The position numbers and the translations under genes are program-made. A stretch of 33,472 bases of DNA, from assembly GCA_049325095.1 (NCBI GenBank), contig JBMOPO010000057.1, positions 1-33,472 on the forward strand, given 5' to 3'. The notes under the pieces are model-generated. The model was given only the letters and a program-made list of their open reading frames with translations, searched no databases and was not told the origin of the DNA. Source of the stretch: JAGPUQ01 sp049325095 (GTDB taxonomy: Bacteria; Pseudomonadota; Gammaproteobacteria; Pseudomonadales; Porticoccaceae). Positions 1 through 8,034 of the stretch are shown here, one piece after another. Every line of letters begins with the position of its first letter. Position 1 is the stretch's first letter.

Positions 1-133
1 ACGCGTATCTCCACCACCATCTCCAAGCTGTGCATGGCGCCCCGTCCAAAGGGACCCCAGCTTACCCACCCGTCAGGGGGTCAGTTTTACTTCGGCTAGG
101 GGGGTCATTTTTACTTTGGCGCTAACATCAACA
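1..133. mobile_element. Terminal end of an IS21-like insertion sequence (partial)
   Basis: Two near-identical copies of a terminal repeat, GGGGGTCAGTTTTACTTCGGC (about 76-96) and GGGGGTCATTTTTACTTTGGC style (about 100-120), lie 24 bp apart and are followed by GCTAACATCAACA, ending in CA at 133. Tandem internal repeats of the GGGGTCA(N)TTTTACTT type behind a TG...CA terminus are characteristic of IS21-family ends. The transposase genes must lie left of the window; no istA/istB product is recognisable in the first 75 bases. Methylase coding sequence starts immediately after the CA end, in frame, so this end marks an insertion point. Family assignment rests on end structure only. Confidence 0.7.
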
Positions 134-891
134 ATCCGTCGCTGGCCTGGCTGCGCCGCTGGGCAGAAGGCCGCGCGAAGCTGCTGGCCGTGGTCAGCCT
201 ACCGGAAGAAACCTTTCGCTCCAGCAACGCGACAGTCAAGGCGTCCCTGGTTTTCCTGCGCAAGTTCACGGATGCCGAGGCGGTGCAGTGGGAAGCTGCC
301 TGGGCGCAGGCCCATGCCGAGTTGGATGTTCAGTTCGACCAGCAGCGCAACGACGCGCACGCCGCGTACGCCCCGCGCATCGTCAGCAGCGAAGATGCAG
401 ACGCCCAGCGCCTGCTGAACGAACTGGCTGCCCTTGGTGTGAAACGCACGCTGCTGCCTTGGCAGCGCGGCGAGGCACCTGCCTACCCGCGGCAAGCCAA
501 GCCCACCGTGCAGAGCAGGCCTGTCTGGATCGGCGAGGCGGACAACGCGAACAGGAAGGCTGCGGCGGACCTCAAGAAGCAGGCCGGCGCGACCCTGGCG
601 GCCGTGGGCAAACGTTCCGACGCGCTGCTCGCGGAACTGAAAGGGAAGTACAGGGCCATCGACGCGGCCCACACCGCGGCGCTGTGGGCGCGCGTGCGCG
701 AACTGTTCGACTACCCGGTATTCGTGGCCGCGCCCAAGTCGGTCGGCATCACCTCCACTGGTGAAACGGGCGAGGGCGTGCCCAACGAGCTGCCCGAGCT
801 GCTGCAAGCCTATAGGGAGTTCGAAGCCTGGTTGGCCAGCGGCGCCCAGCCGGAGGCCACGCCAAATTTTCCGGTGCCCTCCGCTGCCTGA
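134..891 (+). pseudogene. hsdM: Type I restriction-modification DNA methylase, C-terminal remnant truncated by the IS end
   Basis: The reading frame is open from the IS junction (codons NPSLAWLRRW...) to TGA at 889-891, about 252 codons. The segment LLAVVSLPEETFRSSNATVK followed by SLVFLRKF is the conserved block after the catalytic region of N-6 adenine methylases of type I systems. The catalytic NPPF/NPPY motif and the SAM-binding region are missing, because everything upstream is replaced by the IS21-like end. The C-terminal part contains a long Lys/Ala-rich helix (about codons 150-190) and the PELLQAYREFEAWL tail. An internal ATG at 190 could be read as a start but would give only a fragment. 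The gene is interpreted as inactivated; the N-terminal half should lie on the far side of the IS. Confidence 0.8.
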
Positions 892-2225
892 TCCGGCGGT
901 GGAGGGACATCGAACGCTGGATCGAAAGCAGTGCGGCGGCGGCGAGACTCAGCAGCTATCCGATGCTGCCCCTGCATGCGCTGCTCACCGAGCGCCGCGA
1001 GGCGGTACAGATTGGCGGGGCGTTGGGCGATTGGCAGGCCATCACGATCAAATTTTCCGGTGAGGTGCTGCCGCGCGAACGTGTCCATGCGTTCAAGGGC
1101 ACGATGTTCGCCGCCTACCCTGGCGACCTGGTGTTCTCGAAGATCGACGCGCGTAACGGTGCGGTCGGACTGATCCCGGCCGGCATCCCGAAGGCCGTCG
1201 TGACCAGCGAATATCCGGTCTTCACGCCCAAGGCGGACAAGCTGCGCGCCGACTATGTGAACTATCTGTTGCGGGCCGAACATTTCAAGGCCGACCTGAA
1301 ACGCAAGGCATCGGGCACCAGCGGACGCAAGCGAGTGACGCCAGAGGGCTTCCTGTCGTTGGAGGTCCCCGTCCCCACGCTGGCCGAGCAAGACGTCCTG
1401 GTTGCCGCCTATCTCGACGCACTGGCCCGCGCGGCACAGCTTGAGCGGGAAGCAGAGGCCATCGAGTGCGCCGGCTGGAAGGCATTCGAGGCAGCGCTTG
1501 GCGTGGCCCGGCCGCCGCCGCTGCCCGACCGGCCGGTGTTCGTGGCGCGATTCAAGGACGTGGAGCGGTGGAGCCACGACGGAATCTTGCGGGGCGTTAC
1601 AGGTAGGTATTCAGAATCTGCTGAGACTTCAATGGAACCGCTCGACAACGCACTACAAGAGGTGCGTCACGGCTGCTCATCAGGGCCTTCGAAGACGCCC
1701 ACCAAGCTACGGATCCTGAAGATCAGCGCAGTTACCAAAGGGCGACTGGATCTCAACGAGCACAAGTTCATCACTGACAAGGCATCCCTGCGCGATCAGT
1801 TTTCACTCAGGGCGGGGGACATCTTGATGTGCCGCACTAACGGGACGCTGGCATACGTTGGCATGTCGGCGCTTGTGGAGGCGGACATCGAAGACACGAT
1901 CTTTCCGGACAAAGTGATTCGGGTACGACCAGACTTGAACAGGATTGAGCCAAAGTTTTTGTGGCGGCTGCTTCAGCTGCCTGCACTACGCATTCAGATC
2001 GAATCTGCCGCACGAACCGCAGTCGGCAACTTCGCAATCGGTGGGAAGGACATCAAAGCGCTCAAGGTTCCGCTTCCAGCGCTTGAACGGCAAGGGGTTC
2101 TTGCAGAAGCACTGAATGACGCTGTTGTGACAGCTGAGGGCAAGCGTGCCGAAGCCGCCGCCCTGCGCGACTCGGCCTGGGCCGCGTTCGAGGCGGCGCT
2201 GTTCACGCCGCCGGAATCCATCTGA
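888..2225 (+). CDS. hsdS: Type I restriction-modification specificity subunit
   Basis: Specificity subunit that would direct an HsdM2S methylase. Two target-recognition halves are each closed by a similar conserved helix: VPVPTLAEQDVL...GWKAFEAAL after the first and VPLPALERQGVL...AWAAFEAAL before the C-terminus. This internal repeat is the hallmark of HsdS. The first clear ATG is at 963, but plausible HsdS sequence (RWRDIERWIESS) is read in frame upstream, back to the hsdM stop. The only start-like codon there is CTG at 888, overlapping that stop as CTGA. The true N-terminus is therefore uncertain (963 is the conservative choice, 420 aa). No hsdR follows: the next gene is convergent and unrelated. 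With hsdM truncated, this is probably an orphan. Confidence 0.85.
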   Translation: MIRRWRDIERWIESSAAAARLSSYPMLPLHALLTERREAVQIGGALGDWQAITIKFSGEVLPRERVHAFKGTMFAAYPGDLVFSKIDARNGAVGLIPAGIPKAVVTSEYPVFTPKADKLRADYVNYLLRAEHFKADLKRKASGTSGRKRVTPEGFLSLEVPVPTLAEQDVLVAAYLDALARAAQLEREAEAIECAGWKAFEAALGVARPPPLPDRPVFVARFKDVERWSHDGILRGVTGRYSESAETSMEPLDNALQEVRHGCSSGPSKTPTKLRILKISAVTKGRLDLNEHKFITDKASLRDQFSLRAGDILMCRTNGTLAYVGMSALVEADIEDTIFPDKVIRVRPDLNRIEPKFLWRLLQLPALRIQIESAARTAVGNFAIGGKDIKALKVPLPALERQGVLAEALNDAVVTAEGKRAEAAALRDSAWAAFEAALFTPPESI

Positions 2226-2257
2226 CGGAAGTCTTGCGCCACGCCACCCCGCCCGCC

Positions 2258-2950
2258 TCAGCCATCGCCGACGATGCGGCCGTCGACCAGGTGGATCACC
2301 CGGTCGCCGGCGCGGGCGAATCCGGGGTCGTGGGTGACCGCGACCACGGCCCGCTCGCCGCCGTGGGCGAGGGCGCTGAGCAGGTCGCGGACCTGGGCAC
2401 CGGCCGCCGAATCCAGGTTGCCGGTGGGCTCGTCGGCGAGGATCACCAGGGGTTCGTTGGCCAGCGCTCGGGCGATGGCGACCCGCTGGCGCTGGCCGCC
2501 GGAGAGGCGGTCGGGGGTGCGGTGCAGGTAATCGCCCAGGCCGAGCTCGACAAGCAATGCCTCTGCGCGCTCGCGCCGCGCCGGGGGCGGCAGCCGGCCC
2601 AGCCGGTCCATGGGCAGCAGTATGTTGTCCAGCACCGAGAATTCCACCAGCAGGAAGTGGAACTGGAACACGAAGCCGAGTCTGGCCAGGCGCGCCGCGG
2701 CGAGCTGGTCGTCGTCCAGGGTCGAGGTGTCGACGCCGTCCAGCCAGATGCGGCCGGCGCTCGGGGCATCGAGCAGGCCGAGCAGGTAGAGCAGCGACGA
2801 CTTGCCGGAGCCCGAGGGCCCCTGGATGCTGACGAACTCGCCGCGCCGGATCGCCAGGTCGATGTCGCGCACCAGGGTCACCGGCGGGGGCCCCGGCAGC
2901 TCGCGGGTGACGCCCTCGGCGCGCAGCACTTCCGTCATGACTTCGCTCAC
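2258..2950 (-). CDS. ABC transporter ATPase, LolD/MacB-type
   Basis: 230-aa nucleotide-binding subunit of an MacB/LolCDE-like (type VII) ABC system. Walker A GPSGSGKSS lies near residue 45, the Q-loop in FVFQFHFL, the signature LSGGQRQR near 145, Walker B VILADEPTGNLD near 165 and the H-loop His in VTHDP near 205. The EPTGNLD block is typical of the LolD/MacB/FtsE group. It is the last gene of a four-gene minus-strand operon; its ATG overlaps the end of the permease gene by four bases (ATGA), which indicates translational coupling. In this family ATP hydrolysis drives conformational movement of the permease rather than transmembrane import. The substrate cannot be told from the sequence. Confidence 0.93.
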   Translation of the reverse strand: MSEVMTEVLRAEGVTRELPGPPPVTLVRDIDLAIRRGEFVSIQGPSGSGKSSLLYLLGLLDAPSAGRIWLDGVDTSTLDDDQLAAARLARLGFVFQFHFLLVEFSVLDNILLPMDRLGRLPPPARRERAEALLVELGLGDYLHRTPDRLSGGQRQRVAIARALANEPLVILADEPTGNLDSAAGAQVRDLLSALAHGGERAVVAVTHDPGFARAGDRVIHLVDGRIVGDG

Positions 2951-4200
2951 GCCATGCCCCCGCGCAGGATGTCCACCGGGTGCAGGGCGCCGGCCTTGCG
3001 CGCCGGCAGCCAGGCGGCGGCGATCGCCGAGAGCAGGGCGAAGCCGGCCGCGATCAGCAGTTGATCCGCCCCCCAGTAGACCGGCAGGTGGATCGGCGCG
3101 CTCATCCCCGGCGGGCGGATCTCGATGCCCTCCAGCGCCCGCATCAGGCCCAGCCCGGCGAGGCTGCCGGCCAGGCTGCCGAGGCCGCCGATCACCAGGC
3201 CCTGGGCGAGGAAGATGCGCCGCAGGTCGCGGGCGCGAAACCCCATCGACTTGAGAATCGCGATGTCGCGGCGCTTCTCGAGGACCACGGTGGCGATGAC
3301 GTTGTAGATGCCGAACGAGGCCACCACCAGGATGGCGCTGACCACGGTGTACATGATGATGTTGCGCACCAGCAGCACCGAGCGGATGTTCTCCGAGGCC
3401 TCCTGCCAGGATTGGGTGCGATAGCCGACCCGGGCCTCGATCAGCGCCGCCACCTGGGGGGCGCGGTAGGGGTCGTCGAGCTGCATCACCAGGCGGTTGG
3501 CGCGGTCGTGGCGGCCGAGCAGCGTCTGGGCGCGCTTGAGCAGGACGTAGGCGTGGCCCTCGTCGATGGAATTGGTGCCGGTTTCGAACAGGCCGACGAT
3601 CTTCAGGGTGCGCACCAGCCCGGTGGGCGCCGACAGGGTGAGGTTGTCGCCCGGCTGCAGAAACAGGCGTTCCGCCAGCGCCCGGCCGATGATGATGCCG
3701 TTGGGGTTGGCGGCCAGGTCGTCGAGGTCGCCGACCACCATCTTGTCGTCGATGTCGCTGACCCCGCGCATGAGTTCCGGCACCACGCCGTTCATGGTCA
3801 CCCCCCGTTCGCGCCCGGCCGAGGTGATGATCACCTGACCGGTGAGCACCGGCGCCACCCGCACTCCGGGCAGGCTGGCGATGAATTCCTGTTTCTGCTT
3901 GAAGCCGCGGATGCCGCGGGTCTCGGTCTTGGGCTCCAGGCCGTGCAGGGCGACGGCGGCGGCGGTGAAGCGGCGCTGCACCGGCTGGCGCGGCGGCCGG
4001 CGGTATTCGTCGCTGACTGTGATGTGCGGGGCCGAGTCGATCAGGCGCTGGATGAAATCGGCCTCCGAGCCGCGCATCAGCGAGCTGATGGCGAGAAAGA
4101 AGGCCACGCCGAGCACGATGCCGAGCATCGACATCAGCGCCTGGCGCGGGCGTCCGGCGAGCTGGGTGAAGGCGATGCGCAGGCCGAGCGGCGGATTCAG
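2947..4200 (-). CDS. ABC transporter permease, MacB/FtsX-type
   Basis: Inner-membrane permease of about 417 aa with the FtsX/MacB layout: an N-terminal transmembrane helix (LMSMLGIVLGVAFFLAISSL), a large periplasmic domain of about 240 residues, and three C-terminal helices (MYTVVSAILVVASFGIYNVI; GLVIGGLGSLAGSLAGLGL; LLIAAGFALLSAIAAAWL). The ILKSMGFRARDLRRIF segment is the cytoplasmic coupling region contacting the ATPase. The start is unusual: no ATG, GTG or TTG lies before the first helix. A CTG at 4200 overlaps the upstream adaptor's TGA and would supply the expected 22 residues before the membrane helix. The first ATG (4134) falls inside that helix. The frame stays open upstream to 4926, but that part is antisense-style GC noise over the adaptor gene. 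Confidence 0.87.
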   Translation of the reverse strand: MNPPLGLRIAFTQLAGRPRQALMSMLGIVLGVAFFLAISSLMRGSEADFIQRLIDSAPHITVSDEYRRPPRQPVQRRFTAAAVALHGLEPKTETRGIRGFKQKQEFIASLPGVRVAPVLTGQVIITSAGRERGVTMNGVVPELMRGVSDIDDKMVVGDLDDLAANPNGIIIGRALAERLFLQPGDNLTLSAPTGLVRTLKIVGLFETGTNSIDEGHAYVLLKRAQTLLGRHDRANRLVMQLDDPYRAPQVAALIEARVGYRTQSWQEASENIRSVLLVRNIIMYTVVSAILVVASFGIYNVIATVVLEKRRDIAILKSMGFRARDLRRIFLAQGLVIGGLGSLAGSLAGLGLMRALEGIEIRPPGMSAPIHLPVYWGADQLLIAAGFALLSAIAAAWLPARKAGALHPVDILRGGMA

Positions 4201-5207
4201 GGCGCCGGTCCTCCGCGCAGCCGGACCCGGCGGCCCGCGCGCAGGCCGGGGCCGGGTTCGGTCACCACCAGATCCTCGGGCAGCAGTCCCGCGCGCACCT
4301 CGACCAGGCCCCCGTCGATGCCCGCCCCGGCGCCGAGGGTCACCGCCTGCCGGACCAGCCGGCCGGCCCGCACCAGCCACAGGCCGCCGTCCGCCGCGGC
4401 GCCGGCGGGGATCAGCAGGGCGTCTGCGCGGCGCTCGACGACGATGTTGCAGTCGGCGGTCATGCCGGTGCGCAGCGGGGTGTCCTCGGGCAGGCCGATG
4501 CGGACCCGGAAGCTGCGCGCCACCGGATCGCCCTTGGGCGTGATCTCGGTGACCTGCCCCTCGAACACCTGGTCGGGGAAGGCGTCGGCGCCGATCAGCA
4601 CCTGCTGGCCGGGGCGCACCCGGGGGATGTCCTCCTCGTCGATCTCGGCGCTGATGCGCAGCCCGCCGCAGCAACTGAACCAGAACAGGTTGTCGCCGGG
4701 CCGCAGCAGGGTGCCGATCTCGCCGTCGCGGCGCAGGATGCGGCCCGCGGCCGGCGCCCGCAGGCTCAGCTCGGCGAGCTGCTCCCGGGCCCGGCGCAGC
4801 GCGGCGGCCGCGGTGGCCAGTTCGTTGCGGGCGCGGTCGAGGTCGGCGTCGGCGGCGAGCTTGCGGCGGTGCAGGGTTTCGACCCGGCGCAGCTCGGCCT
4901 CGCCCAGCCGCACCCGCGACGCCCACTCCGCCACCGTGGCGGCGAGATCCTCCGCCTCCAGGCGGGCGAGCAGCGCCCCGCGCTCGACCGAGTCGCCCTC
5001 GTCGGCCAGCAGCTCGACCAGGCGGCCGGAAATCTTGGGGGAGATCGCCACCATGACCTCGGGCTCGACGATGCCGGTGCCGTACACCGCCTCGATGGCC
5101 GGCCCCCGCTGCGGGTGCGCGGCCTCGACCGGCAGCGGCCCCAGCCAGTGCCAGCCGGCGGCCGCGGCTGCGGCGGCGAGCAGCGCCAGCGCGATCAGGA
5201 GGCGCAC
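4197..5207 (-). CDS. Periplasmic adaptor (HlyD/MacA-type membrane fusion protein)
   Basis: 336-aa adaptor linking the MacB-like permease to the outer envelope or to substrate. It starts with a single hydrophobic signal/anchor (LLIALALLAAAAAAAGWHWL). A lipoyl/barrel-sandwich half (ISPKISGRLVELLADEGDSVERG, about residues 55-80) follows, then a helical hairpin with heptad-like Arg/Leu/Ala content (about 85-145) and the second lipoyl half (LRAPAAGRILRRDGEIGTLLRPGD). A beta-barrel domain with TGMTADCNIVVE completes it. The paired Cys in FWFSCCGGL is uncommon in the family. The start lies 10 bp after the CoA-transferase stop and the gene overlaps the permease, so all four genes are probably one operon. 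Export of an unknown substrate is the likely function. Confidence 0.9.
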   Translation of the reverse strand: MRLLIALALLAAAAAAAGWHWLGPLPVEAAHPQRGPAIEAVYGTGIVEPEVMVAISPKISGRLVELLADEGDSVERGALLARLEAEDLAATVAEWASRVRLGEAELRRVETLHRRKLAADADLDRARNELATAAAALRRAREQLAELSLRAPAAGRILRRDGEIGTLLRPGDNLFWFSCCGGLRISAEIDEEDIPRVRPGQQVLIGADAFPDQVFEGQVTEITPKGDPVARSFRVRIGLPEDTPLRTGMTADCNIVVERRADALLIPAGAAADGGLWLVRAGRLVRQAVTLGAGAGIDGGLVEVRAGLLPEDLVVTEPGPGLRAGRRVRLRGGPAP

Positions 5208-5217
5208 GGCGGCCGGC

Positions 5218-6537
5218 TCAGCAACGGCGCAGGAGTTCCCGCCAGGCGTCCGCCAGCCCGGCGCGAAAGTCCGGGTGGGCGATGCCGATCAGGGCCTCGG
5301 CGCGCGCCTCCAGCGACCGGTTGGAGAGCCGCGCGACGCCGTATTCGGTGACCACGTAATCGACGTCGGCGCGCAGCGCGGTCACCGGCCCCTGCAGCAG
5401 GGGCTTGATCTTGGACAGGCTGCCGCCCTTGGCGGTGGCGGCCAGGGCGATGATGCTGCGCCCGCCCCGGGAGGCGCGCGCGCCGCGCAGGAAGTCGACC
5501 AGGCCGCCGCCGCCGCCGATCTGGCGGCCGTCGAGGGTCTCGCTGTTGAGCTGGCCGAAGAGGTCGATCTCGAGCGTGGTGTTGATCGCCACCAGCCGCT
5601 CGAGGGAGGCCAGCACCCCGGCGTCGTGGGTGTAGCTGACCGGGCGCAGGCTGAGGTCGGGACAGCCCGCGCACCAGCGGTAGAACTCCCGGCTGCCGGC
5701 GACGATGCCGGTGACCAGCCGGCCGGTGTCGATGTTCTTGCGCCGGCCGGTCACCACCCCGGCCTCGACCAGGGGCACGAAGGCCTCGGTCAGCAGCCCG
5801 GTGTGGACGCCCAGGTCGCGCTTGTCGCCGAGCCGGCGCAGGATGGACACCGGCAGCGAGCCGATGCCCAGTTGCAGGCAGTCGCCGTCCCCGATCAGCC
5901 CGGCGATATGGGCGGCGATGCGGTCCTCGGTGGCCGAGGGATTGCCGCCCACCGCGTATTCGCGCAGCGGGCGGTCGCCGGTCACCGCGAAGTCGATGTC
6001 GGCCAGCGCCAGCCGGGGCGCGTCGGCGATGTCCGGCATGGCCGGGTTGATCTCGGCGATCACCAGCCGCGCCCGCTCCAGCATGCGCAGCGAATAGTCG
6101 GCGTGCAGCCCCAGGCTGCAGCGGCCGTCCGCGCCCGGCGGCGCCACCCTGATCAGCGCGATGCCGATCTCGTACTCCTCCTCCAGCGCCCGGTAGCGGG
6201 CCGAGTGGAACGCCGGCACCCAGTCCAGGCGCCCGGCCTCGTGCAGTTTGCGGTAGCCGTTCATGAAGAACCCGGTGTTGAGCCGGGCCTGCGCGGAGAT
6301 GCGGTCGACGTCCAGCTCGGTCATGCCCGGCACCGAGCAGTCCAGCACGCGCAGGGGCACATCCAGTTCCGCCGCGGCGATGATCTCGAGCACCGCGTCG
6401 GGCTGGCCGCAGCCGCCGGCGACGAAGACGTTGTCCCCGGCGCGGAAGTGCTCGCGGACGGCGGCGACGGTCAGATCTGCGGGTTGGCGCACGACGCTTT
6501 TCCTCGGCTCCAGTGGGTCTGGCCGGCAATCTAGCAC
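5218..6537 (-). CDS. Acetyl-CoA hydrolase/transferase family protein (4-hydroxybutyrate CoA-transferase-like)
   Basis: 439-aa member of the family that moves CoA between acyl-CoA and carboxylates (Cat1/4-hydroxybutyrate CoA-transferase) or hydrolyses acetyl-CoA. Family features are the N-terminal GDNVFVAGG loop, HADYSL, the LQLGIGSLP loop near residue 221, and the C-terminal VVTEYGVARL. In CoA-transferases the catalytic Glu lies in an HTE/HSE motif just after the GIG loop. Here the equivalent stretch is VHTGLLTE (about 244-251), with Gly where Glu is expected; the nearest Glu is four residues later. The start is a GTG at 6537; a second GTG 15 codons in (KSVVRQ) is possible. It heads the operon with the ABC exporter genes, a link that suggests the exported substrate is an acid or lipid, but that is inference. 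Confidence 0.82.
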   Translation of the reverse strand: MLDCRPDPLEPRKSVVRQPADLTVAAVREHFRAGDNVFVAGGCGQPDAVLEIIAAAELDVPLRVLDCSVPGMTELDVDRISAQARLNTGFFMNGYRKLHEAGRLDWVPAFHSARYRALEEEYEIGIALIRVAPPGADGRCSLGLHADYSLRMLERARLVIAEINPAMPDIADAPRLALADIDFAVTGDRPLREYAVGGNPSATEDRIAAHIAGLIGDGDCLQLGIGSLPVSILRRLGDKRDLGVHTGLLTEAFVPLVEAGVVTGRRKNIDTGRLVTGIVAGSREFYRWCAGCPDLSLRPVSYTHDAGVLASLERLVAINTTLEIDLFGQLNSETLDGRQIGGGGGLVDFLRGARASRGGRSIIALAATAKGGSLSKIKPLLQGPVTALRADVDYVVTEYGVARLSNRSLEARAEALIGIAHPDFRAGLADAWRELLRRC

Positions 6538-6681
6538 AGGGCGGAACGGCCCATGGAAGTGCGCGTGCGTGGGCCCGGGGAGAATGCCGGCGGGGAAGTG
6601 CGGCGGGATCCCGGGCGATGCCCCGCGGGGAACGTCCGGGGCCCGGCGGCCTGCGCGACCTCTGCGGCCGGGGGCCGGCGG

Positions 6682-7314
6682 CTAGGGTGTTTGTCGAACC
6701 TGCAGCGCGGTGGCGTTGACGCTCTGCACGCCCTGCACCCGGTGGGCGATCAGGATGGCCTCATCGCGAACCGCCCGGGAGGGGACCAGACCGGCGAGCG
6801 TGACCTCGCCGTCGGCGGTCGAAACCTCGATGGTCATGCCATCGGTATCCTCATCGGCGAGCAGTCGGGCTTTCACCTGGGCGGTGATCCAGCCGTCCGA
6901 AATCGCTTCGCCCGCCGCTTCGCCGGCCTGCTTGGTCCTGGCGGTCAGCGTCTGCGGGTTCGAGGACGAGTCGCCCACCACCAGCGCGTTGGCGACCGAG
7001 GAGGTGCCCGCGACCGACAGCGCTATCTCTGCGGCCTTTTGCTTGGCGGCTTCAGAAGGCACGGTGCCGCGCAGGGTCACCATGCCCTGGTCGCTGTCGA
7101 CATTGATGTTGATTCCCCGGGTGTCTGCGTCGGCCATCAGGCGGGTCTTGATTTCAGCGGTGAGTGCGCTGTCGCCGACCGTCTCGGCAAACCGGGTCTG
7201 GCCAAAGGACGCCGGGCTCGCCGCCAGCGCCATGACCAGGGCGGCGGGCCCCAGGGTCGCGCGCAGGCCGTGCCGGCGGCGGCGAATGGAGGTTTCCAGT
7301 GCGTTGTTGTGCAT
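6682..7314 (-). CDS. Periplasmic protein with two BON domains (OsmY-like)
   Basis: 210 aa. An arginine-rich N-terminus and hydrophobic stretch (LGPAALVMALAASPASFGQ) form a Sec signal peptide with cleavage after about SFG. Two BON domains follow. The first is about residues 45-110 (LTAEIKTRLMADADTRGINI, then GMVTLRGTVPSEAAK). The second is about 135-205 (WITAQVKARLLADEDTDGMTI, then GEVTLAGLVPSRAVRDEA). BON domains bind phospholipid or envelope surfaces and are typical of osmotic/envelope-stress proteins. The gene is alone on its strand: its stop lies 145 bp from the neighbouring GTG start, and a long gene-free stretch precedes it. Nothing links it to nitrate metabolism. Confidence 0.88.
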   Translation of the reverse strand: MHNNALETSIRRRRHGLRATLGPAALVMALAASPASFGQTRFAETVGDSALTAEIKTRLMADADTRGININVDSDQGMVTLRGTVPSEAAKQKAAEIALSVAGTSSVANALVVGDSSSNPQTLTARTKQAGEAAGEAISDGWITAQVKARLLADEDTDGMTIEVSTADGEVTLAGLVPSRAVRDEAILIAHRVQGVQSVNATALQVRQTP

Positions 7315-7886
7315 GGCTTAGCTCCTGGTCTGGCAGTGGTCGATCGAGGGATTCATCGGGCAATGTTCCGTGCATGAAATTGCTCTCCCCGGTCGGCAGT
7401 GCGCATTCGTCATGAACGCCAATTCGGTGAAATGCATCGCCCGCAATGTCTGAAATTGGTCGGCGATCGGGATCGGAATGCCGGCGAAATGCCGAACGAT
7501 TGCCCATCGACGGCTTGATGAGCCGGGACCCCAGGGTTTCTGCTGCCGGTTTCCCGCGGGAAAAAACGCCGCGGATCGCCGTCGAAGATCGAATGGATCG
7601 CGCAATGTTGCACATCGATGCTGGTTGATCGTGCCAATGATCGATGCTCCTTTTTGGAATCGAGGGTATTGAAAGTGACAAGGTGATCTCCAAAGGGTTC
7701 AGCGATGCGCAAGCCGTGGCGATGACGGGAAGCGCCTGGAACGGGCCCGGCGGGGAGCGCCGTGAACCAGTTTGAGGCGCCGATTGCCGGCGGCGGGCGC
7801 GGATGGCGCAGCGGTGCGCTCTAGGGCGACCGCGCCGCGGTGCCATGCCTGAGAAAATACTCGCGCAATCAACGGGTTGAAAAATG
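7315..7886. other. Gene-free intergenic region upstream of the BON protein gene
   Basis: About 570 bp of visibly lower GC than the surroundings. Several overlapping frames of 60-100 codons are open on both strands, but none has a good start with ribosome-binding site and none resembles a known protein. A 9-bp direct repeat ATCGATGCT occurs at 7614-7622 and 7640-7648, inside a weak dyad CATCGAT...ATCGATG (7613-7646). It should contain the promoter of the BON gene on the minus strand, but no convincing -35/-10 pair was found. Confidence 0.5.
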
Positions 7887-7902
7887 CGGCACGATTGTTG
7901 TT
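7887..7902 (+). promoter_or_regulatory. Sigma54-like (-24/-12) promoter of the porin gene
   Basis: CGGCACGATTGTTGTT has GG and GT separated by exactly 10 bases, compared with the sigma54 consensus TGGCAC-N5-TTGC. The -12 element ends in GT rather than GC. The predicted start point (about 7912-7914) falls just at the beginning of the structured leader. The similarity of position and sequence to the promoter upstream of nrtA supports the call. Confidence 0.5.
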
Positions 7903-7910
7903 AGGCAAAC

Positions 7911-7986
7911 CCCGACACCAGGATCACTGTGTCGGGCAACGCAGCCCACGTACCGGACCCCCCCTCCCGGTACGTGGGCTTTTTTT
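7911..7986 (+). promoter_or_regulatory. ANTAR-type antitermination leader with intrinsic terminator, upstream of the porin gene
   Basis: P2 hairpin: GGGC (7934-7937), hexaloop AACGCA (7938-7943), GCCC (7944-7947). Loop positions 1 = A and 4 = G match the ANTAR-binding rule. The GCCC arm also starts a perfect 13-bp terminator stem (7944-7956 with 7967-7979) followed by seven T (7980-7986), so P2 and terminator are mutually exclusive. Upstream, an 8-bp stem CCCGACAC/GTGTCGGG (7911-7918 with 7929-7936, 10-base loop) sits where P1 belongs, although its loop is not a clean A1/G4 hexaloop. NasT, encoded 1.4 kb downstream, is the expected ligand: with nitrate present it would hold P2 and allow read-through. 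Confidence 0.85.
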
Positions 7987-8034
7987 CTGGCTTCCTTTCA
8001 CCTGCGGGTGATGCGCTCATGACAGGAGATCACT

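Noticed and set aside
2980..6534. Very long plus-strand open frame (over 1100 codons)
   Set aside because: It lies antisense to four well-supported minus-strand genes. Composition is dominated by Arg/Ala/Gly/Gln/His with no family motif, a normal by-product of high GC.
7318..7712. Small overlapping minus-strand frames of 95-100 codons upstream of the BON gene
   Set aside because: No ribosome-binding site, mutually overlapping and unlike any known family.
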